NCBI GenBank assembly: GCA_944800085.1
Contig: CALYLO010000012.1
Location: forward strand, 1 to 64,000
DNA from: Paenibacillus melissococcoides
GTDB taxonomy: Bacteria > Bacillota > Bacilli > Paenibacillales > Paenibacillaceae
Length of the DNA stretch: 64,000 nucleotides
Direction: 5' to 3'
The notes beneath the pieces were generated by a model. The model ran no database searches, was not told where the DNA came from, and was given only the letters and a program-made list of their open reading frames with translations. A program made the translations under genes and the position numbers. Shown here one piece after another: positions 60,486 through 64,000 of this stretch (its first letter is position 1; the number at the start of each line of letters is the position of its first letter).

Positions 60486-61301
60486 ATGACTCCTGCGGAT
60501 ATTTCTCTGGTTGATGTGGTGCTTCGCATGGTGCTGGCCGTCGTCCTGGGCGGCTTCATCGGGTTGGAGCGGGAGAAGCGAAGCCAGGCCGCCGGCCTGC
60601 GCACGCATATGCTGGTTAGTCTCGGGTCGGCGCTTGTCATGCTGATCTCGGTGTACGGATTTCCCGTTCTCGACGGGCGGGACAAGGCGCAGGTCGATGT
60701 GGCCCGGATTGCAGCCCAGGTGGTCAGCGGTGTCGGGTTCCTCGGTGCGGGCACGATTATTCGCAATGGCACGAGCGTGAAAGGGCTGACGACGGCCGCT
60801 TCGCTGTGGGTGTCGGCGGCGATCGGGCTCGCCTGCGGTTCGGGCTTTATTACGGCGGCGCTGCTTGGCTGCGGGTTATCGCTGGTCGCGCTGTGGGTAT
60901 TGAATCAGTATGATATCAAAAATCGGGTCGCCCACCGTCTTCATCTGTTGGAGATTATCGCGGACGAACGGGAAGGCTGGCTCACCGCGATGACGAAGGA
61001 AGTCGAGGCCCAGGGCATGTCGGTGCGCAGCTTCCGCATCCACGCCGTGTCCGGTGCACGGAGCAAGAGGTGGACCCGATGGCTACAGTCTGAGCGGGAA
61101 GAAGCGAGCGCTTCCGAAGAGCCTGATGATGCGGAAGGGCGAAATGAGGAGGATCAAGAGCCTGCGGATGGGGGGCCCGGTTCGGGCCGCTATATGCGCA
61201 TCGAGCTGAAGGTCTTGGCCGAGGACATGAAGTCGATCGCCGCGTGCTCCGAGCTGCTTCTCGCGAAGGAAGGCGTTCGGGATGTGCGGCTTGTGTCCTG
61301 A
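60486..61301 (+). CDS. MgtC/SapB-family membrane protein
   Basis: ATG 60486 has AAGGGCAAGG upstream. The 271-residue protein has four to five membrane helices with the family signatures LGGFIGLEREKRSQAAGLRT, HMLVSLGSALVMLISV, ISAQVVSGVGFLGAGTII-like RIAAQVVSGVGFLGAGTIIR and GLTTAASLWVSAAIGLACGS. The C-terminal soluble domain has an acidic insert (EEPDDAEGRNEEDQEPADGG) and a final ACT-like part (AACSELLLAKEGVRDVRLVS). Such proteins act in magnesium or phosphate stress and may modulate ATP synthase or transport. A 3' fragment of a related gene lies at 27470-27820. Confidence 0.85.
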   Translation: MTPADISLVDVVLRMVLAVVLGGFIGLEREKRSQAAGLRTHMLVSLGSALVMLISVYGFPVLDGRDKAQVDVARIAAQVVSGVGFLGAGTIIRNGTSVKGLTTAASLWVSAAIGLACGSGFITAALLGCGLSLVALWVLNQYDIKNRVAHRLHLLEIIADEREGWLTAMTKEVEAQGMSVRSFRIHAVSGARSKRWTRWLQSEREEASASEEPDDAEGRNEEDQEPADGGPGSGRYMRIELKVLAEDMKSIAACSELLLAKEGVRDVRLVS

Positions 61302-61384
61302 GGTGTTTGTTTCGGTTTGTACAGGGTGATTCATTGTTCATCTGTTTGGGAGTGGGGAAGTTCGGAAATGGCCGCGGTATCGGC

Positions 61385-61414
61385 TTGAGTCGGATGGGGC
61401 TTTTTTGATACAAT
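61385..61414 (+). promoter_or_regulatory. sigma-A promoter before smpB
   Basis: -35 TTGAGT (61385-61390), 18-base spacer, -10 TACAAT (61409-61414). It is 113 bases before the smpB start. Confidence 0.65.
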
Positions 61415-61527
61415 ATAAGTCTAGTCCGATTGCTGTCTTGCCGGTATCTACGCCTTCCCGAATGGGTGCGGCCGTGCGGGAATCAGGATTGGCACTCATT
61501 ACTGTTGTGCGTTGGAGGTCGTCGATC

Positions 61528-62001
61528 ATGGGGAAAAAGACCGATGGCAAGGTATTGGCTCAAAATAAAAAGGCGTCCCATGATTATTTCATTGAGGACA
61601 CCTATGAGGCCGGCATGGTACTCACGGGAACCGAGATCAAGTCGCTCCGGCTGGGCAAGGCAAACATCGCGGATGCGTTCGCGACGATTCGGAACGGCGA
61701 AGTATTCGTGCACAATATGCACATCAGCCCGTTCGAGCAGGGCAACCGGTTCAATCCGACGGATCCGACCCGGGCGCGCAAGCTGCTGCTTCATAAGGAG
61801 CAGATCAGCAAGCTGATCGGCTTGACGAAGCAGGAAGGCTATACGCTGGTGCCGCTTAAGATCTACGTGCGCAACGGGTATGCGAAGCTGCTGATTGGTC
61901 TGGGACGCGGGAAGAAGAATTACGATAAGCGCGAAGCGGCCGCCAAGCGCGATGCGCAGCGCGAGATTCAGCGGGCCCTGCGGGAGAAGCAGAAGTATTG
62001 A
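61528..62001 (+). CDS. smpB: SsrA-binding protein SmpB
   Basis: The start is ATG 61528 behind GGAGG (61514-61518); the frame is open to 61405 but upstream residues are unlike the family. The 157-residue protein has KVLAQNKKASHDYFIEDTYE, AGMVLTGTEIKSLRLGKANI, SPFEQGNRFNPTDPTRARKL, and the basic C-terminal tail KKNYDKREAAAKRDAQREIQ. It binds tmRNA and brings it to stalled ribosomes. tmRNA gene follows at 62219; RNase R, also of this pathway, is upstream. Confidence 0.97.
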   Translation: MGKKTDGKVLAQNKKASHDYFIEDTYEAGMVLTGTEIKSLRLGKANIADAFATIRNGEVFVHNMHISPFEQGNRFNPTDPTRARKLLLHKEQISKLIGLTKQEGYTLVPLKIYVRNGYAKLLIGLGRGKKNYDKREAAAKRDAQREIQRALREKQKY

Positions 62002-62078
62002 GCGGTGTCGGCGGGACGGACACTATCCAGTCTTCTCCCTCCTTGGCAAGAAGTGAATACACATTATGGCCTGATTTA

Positions 62079-62087
62079 TGGTATACT
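62079..62087 (+). promoter_or_regulatory. extended -10 promoter of ssrA
   Basis: TGGTATACT (62079-62087). No strong -35. Transcription would start about 125 bases before the mature tmRNA 5' end, so a leader must be removed by RNase P and others. Between lies a GC-rich stretch with CCCCTTGGGG (62180-62189). Confidence 0.5.
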
Positions 62088-62218
62088 AGATATATCGGCC
62101 GTATAGGCTTCAGGTGGAGCTGGCCGGGCGATGGCATGCAATGCACCGATGTCTCGACATCTTAATCCGAGACGGACTACCCCTTGGGGTGAAGCCTCAT
62201 CCGCTTCGCTTCGATTAT

Positions 62219-62582
62219 GGGGGCGTTCTTGGATTCGACGGGGATAGTTCGAGCATGGGTAGCGGGTAGTGGGGACGCGTCCGCTTCAACAACGCTAACG
62301 CCAAATTTAAACGGCAAACAACAAACTTCTTACGCATTGGCAGCTTAATAACCTGCTAGCGTGCTTCTACCCTGCATCGCCCATGTGCCGGGATAGGGGC
62401 TCAACTTCAGTGGGATACGCCGCGTAGTCTCCGCCTGGGGCTAACGGAAGAAGACAATCAGGCTGACCTGTGAGAAAGCCGGTTACAGGGCGTTCCCGCA
62501 GGTGACATCAAAACTGTGACTACACCCGTAGAAGCCTGTGTGGCGTTATCTTCGGACAGGGGTTCGAATCCCCTCGCCTCCA
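62219..62582 (+). ncRNA. ssrA: transfer-messenger RNA (tmRNA)
   Basis: The 364-base RNA starts GGGGGCG (62219-62225), which pairs with CGCCTCC (62575-62581) to form the acceptor; A62582 is the discriminator. The T arm is GGGGTTCGAATCCCC. TTGGATTCGACGGGGATAG at the 5' end is the D-like region. The tag frame starts at resume codon GGC 62313 and ends at 62348: GKQQTSYALAA, preceded in the protein by the Ala of alanyl-tmRNA. The tag ends in ALAA as required for ClpXP. CCA is not encoded: AGA follows the discriminator. A recombinase gene begins to overlap just after, so the 3' end may be an attachment site. Confidence 0.95.
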
Positions 62583-62587
62583 AGAGT

Positions 62588-62607
62588 GTACTTAAAATGC
62601 TAAGTAC
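62588..62607. repeat. inverted repeat just after ssrA
   Basis: GTACTTA (62588-62594) and TAAGTAC (62601-62607) are perfect arms around AAATGC, six bases after tmRNA. It lies between tmRNA and the recombinase stop and could be part of an attachment or recombinase-binding site. Confidence 0.4.
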
Positions 62608-62641
62608 ATTGTTGGAGGCGTCTTGGACGAGACCGGGGAAG

Positions 62642-62694
62642 AGAGTCAAGCCGTGAGTATCTGAATGATATTCCACGTGCTTGACTCTTTTTTT
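62642..62694 (+). terminator. ssrA terminator, inside the recombinase 3' end
   Basis: AGAGTCAAGC (62642-62651) pairs with GCTTGACTCT (62679-62688), extended by CGTG/CACG-type pairs, with seven T at 62688-62694. It would end ssrA transcription and at the same time encodes the last 15 codons of the recombinase on the other strand. Confidence 0.75.
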
Positions 62695-64000
62695 ATGATA
62701 ATTTGCCGGAACATCGATTGAATGAGCTGCTTTTGTGTTTCTGCTTCGAGGTAGTTCCAGTTATCTTTTAAGTTCAGCATGGCATTTTTGATTTCATCGA
62801 TTGACAGGTCATTGACGTATGGATCGTCATATTCTTGGTATTCAGCATATATTGCCTTCATCCGCCGATCTTCTTCCTCAATCAGTTCAGCATATTCTTC
62901 AGCGGTAAAAGTCCCGTCACCAACAGCTATTCTCCAATTTTTACGGCGTTTTTTACTTATTTCGATTTCACGTTGGAGACGACGGATGTCTTTCCTCGCT
63001 TGCTTGCTGTCCTTTTCACGAATCTTATTACTGGTAATAACTAAATTCTTGAAAATGAGCTCCACCAATAAACGTTCAGATATTGCCGGAGAGTCGCATG
63101 TATTATTTGCATAGTTATTTCGGCATCTGTAGCTTTTATAAGTACGAGTCCCGTCTTTCACTTTATGGGTGGACGAGTACCCGATGTAAGTGGCCCCACA
63201 ACAGCCGCACCGCAAGATTCCGCCAAACGGATATTCATGGCTTGTCTTGCTCATATACCCGTCAGCCTTACGCTCCATCATCTTACGGACTTTGTAAAAA
63301 TCAGTTTCAGATACGATGGGGTCATGGTCGCCATTGACTATGATTCGCTGTTCTTCTGGCCAATCTTCTGGTTTAAAGTGGTTTTTTCCTATATAGGTAT
63401 AGTTTGTTAACACCATGCGCACATACTTGCTATCCCATACACCGCCTTCTTTCCCCCTGCTGTGCTCATTCATCGTTTTCGCGATTGCGTTGACTCCCTT
63501 GCCAGACAGATAGAGCCGGTATACTTCCTTCACCAACTCAGCCTCCGCATCGTTTAGGGTTAGGTCCCCATCGTCATCCCTGTCATATCCAAGCGGAGGC
63601 CTGGACATGTGCCGGCCGCCTTTGCTAATTTTTTTGACCAGCCCTTTTAGTGTTTCTTCTCTCAGATTATCTAGATATATTTCGGCAAAGATGCCGTTAA
63701 AAAGCAGGAACGCCTTGCCCATCGGGGAGTTCGTATCCACTTCATCACTGCCGAGCGATGCGATAATCAAGCGCTTGTTTAGCTTATTTATCAATTCGAT
63801 AAATTGATAGATGTCCCCCAGATTTCGGCTCAGGCGATCGAGCTTGTGGATCAGAATAGCATCGAAGCGCCCGGCCTTCATATCTGCAATTAGCGCCTTT
63901 ATGCCTGGGCGCTTTTTTATTGTCTTGGCACTAATGCCAGGATCGGAATATACACGATATAATTCAAGCCCCTTCTTCTCCAGCAGCTCCATCAAAATAT
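62646..64000 (-). CDS. large serine recombinase (site-specific), 5' end outside window
   Basis: The reverse-strand frame is open from 64000 to the stop at 62646; at least 450 residues. The missing N-terminus (about 40 residues) should contain the catalytic Ser. What remains of the resolvase domain is VYSDPGISAKTIKKRPGIKA, FDAILIHKLDRLSRNLGDIY and SPMGKAFLLFNGIFAEIYLD. The recombinase domain follows (GRHMSRPPLGYDRDDDGDLT, VNAIAKTMNEHSRGKEGGVW), then the zinc ribbon CGCCGATYIGYSS...CRNNYANNTC, and a coiled coil (QARKDIRRLQREIEISKKRR). Such enzymes integrate phages or conjugative and resistance elements. It points toward ssrA, so the element extends to the right of the window. Confidence 0.92.
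   Translation of the reverse strand, partial: ILMELLEKKGLELYRVYSDPGISAKTIKKRPGIKALIADMKAGRFDAILIHKLDRLSRNLGDIYQFIELINKLNKRLIIASLGSDEVDTNSPMGKAFLLFNGIFAEIYLDNLREETLKGLVKKISKGGRHMSRPPLGYDRDDDGDLTLNDAEAELVKEVYRLYLSGKGVNAIAKTMNEHSRGKEGGVWDSKYVRMVLTNYTYIGKNHFKPEDWPEEQRIIVNGDHDPIVSETDFYKVRKMMERKADGYMSKTSHEYPFGGILRCGCCGATYIGYSSTHKVKDGTRTYKSYRCRNNYANNTCDSPAISERLLVELIFKNLVITSNKIREKDSKQARKDIRRLQREIEISKKRRKNWRIAVGDGTFTAEEYAELIEEEDRRMKAIYAEYQEYDDPYVNDLSIDEIKNAMLNLKDNWNYLEAETQKQLIQSMFRQIIIKKESSTWNIIQILTA

Overview
The window reads as a Gram-positive Bacillales chromosome, most likely Paenibacillus. The evidence is a cggR-gapA-pgk-tpiA-gpmI-eno operon, secG/rnr/smpB/ssrA clustering, a CtsR-controlled clpP, several LplB/YtcP-type sugar ABC cassettes without a local ATPase, a membrane-anchored AraC regulator, and an SLH domain on a phage endolysin. 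No species call is made.

Region 1 (1 to about 22,960) is most of the late half of a contractile-tailed (myovirus) prophage. The head module is lambda/Mu-like: small and large terminase, gpW-like connector, lambda-type portal, prohead protease, capsid. The tail module follows P2 order: sheath, tube, E/E', tape measure, X, D, V, U, W, J, I, fibre. Then come XkdX, an XhlA-like protein, a holin and an amidase-glucosaminidase-SLH endolysin, followed by an AT-rich cargo gene and a YolD-like gene. The first 5 kb is full of frameshifts. Integrase and lysogeny genes are not in view. The right end of the prophage abuts the last 35 codons of an AraC-type regulator, which suggests insertion into that gene.

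Region 2 (about 23,000 to 36,000) holds two carbohydrate-uptake ABC cassettes (two permeases plus a lipoprotein each). Between them lie an MgtC fragment, a decayed GH31 glycosidase, a LacI regulator and clpP with a clear CtsR operator and promoter.

Region 3 (36,000 to 43,700) is repeat- and IS-rich. It contains an IS1182-family element with a 6-bp target duplication, a dispersed palindromic intergenic repeat that this IS has split, a large membrane AraC regulator divergent from a heparinase II/III-family gene with a cre-like site between them, 43-bp tandem repeats, and a transposase remnant.

Region 4 (43,700 to 62,600) is core genome: tRNA-Arg(CCG), a paired SMR efflux system, the complete lower-glycolysis operon with a recognisable CggR promoter/operator, a PadR-DUF1700-DUF4097 operon, pdxK, secG, rnr, csp, a YdjO-like gene, mgtC, smpB and tmRNA. 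A large serine recombinase starts 64 bases after the tmRNA 3' end and runs off the right edge, marking another integrated element.

Many broken frames sit at homopolymer runs, including one at the very end of gapA, so part of the apparent decay may be sequencing error. Coordinates were read by eye and no database was searched.
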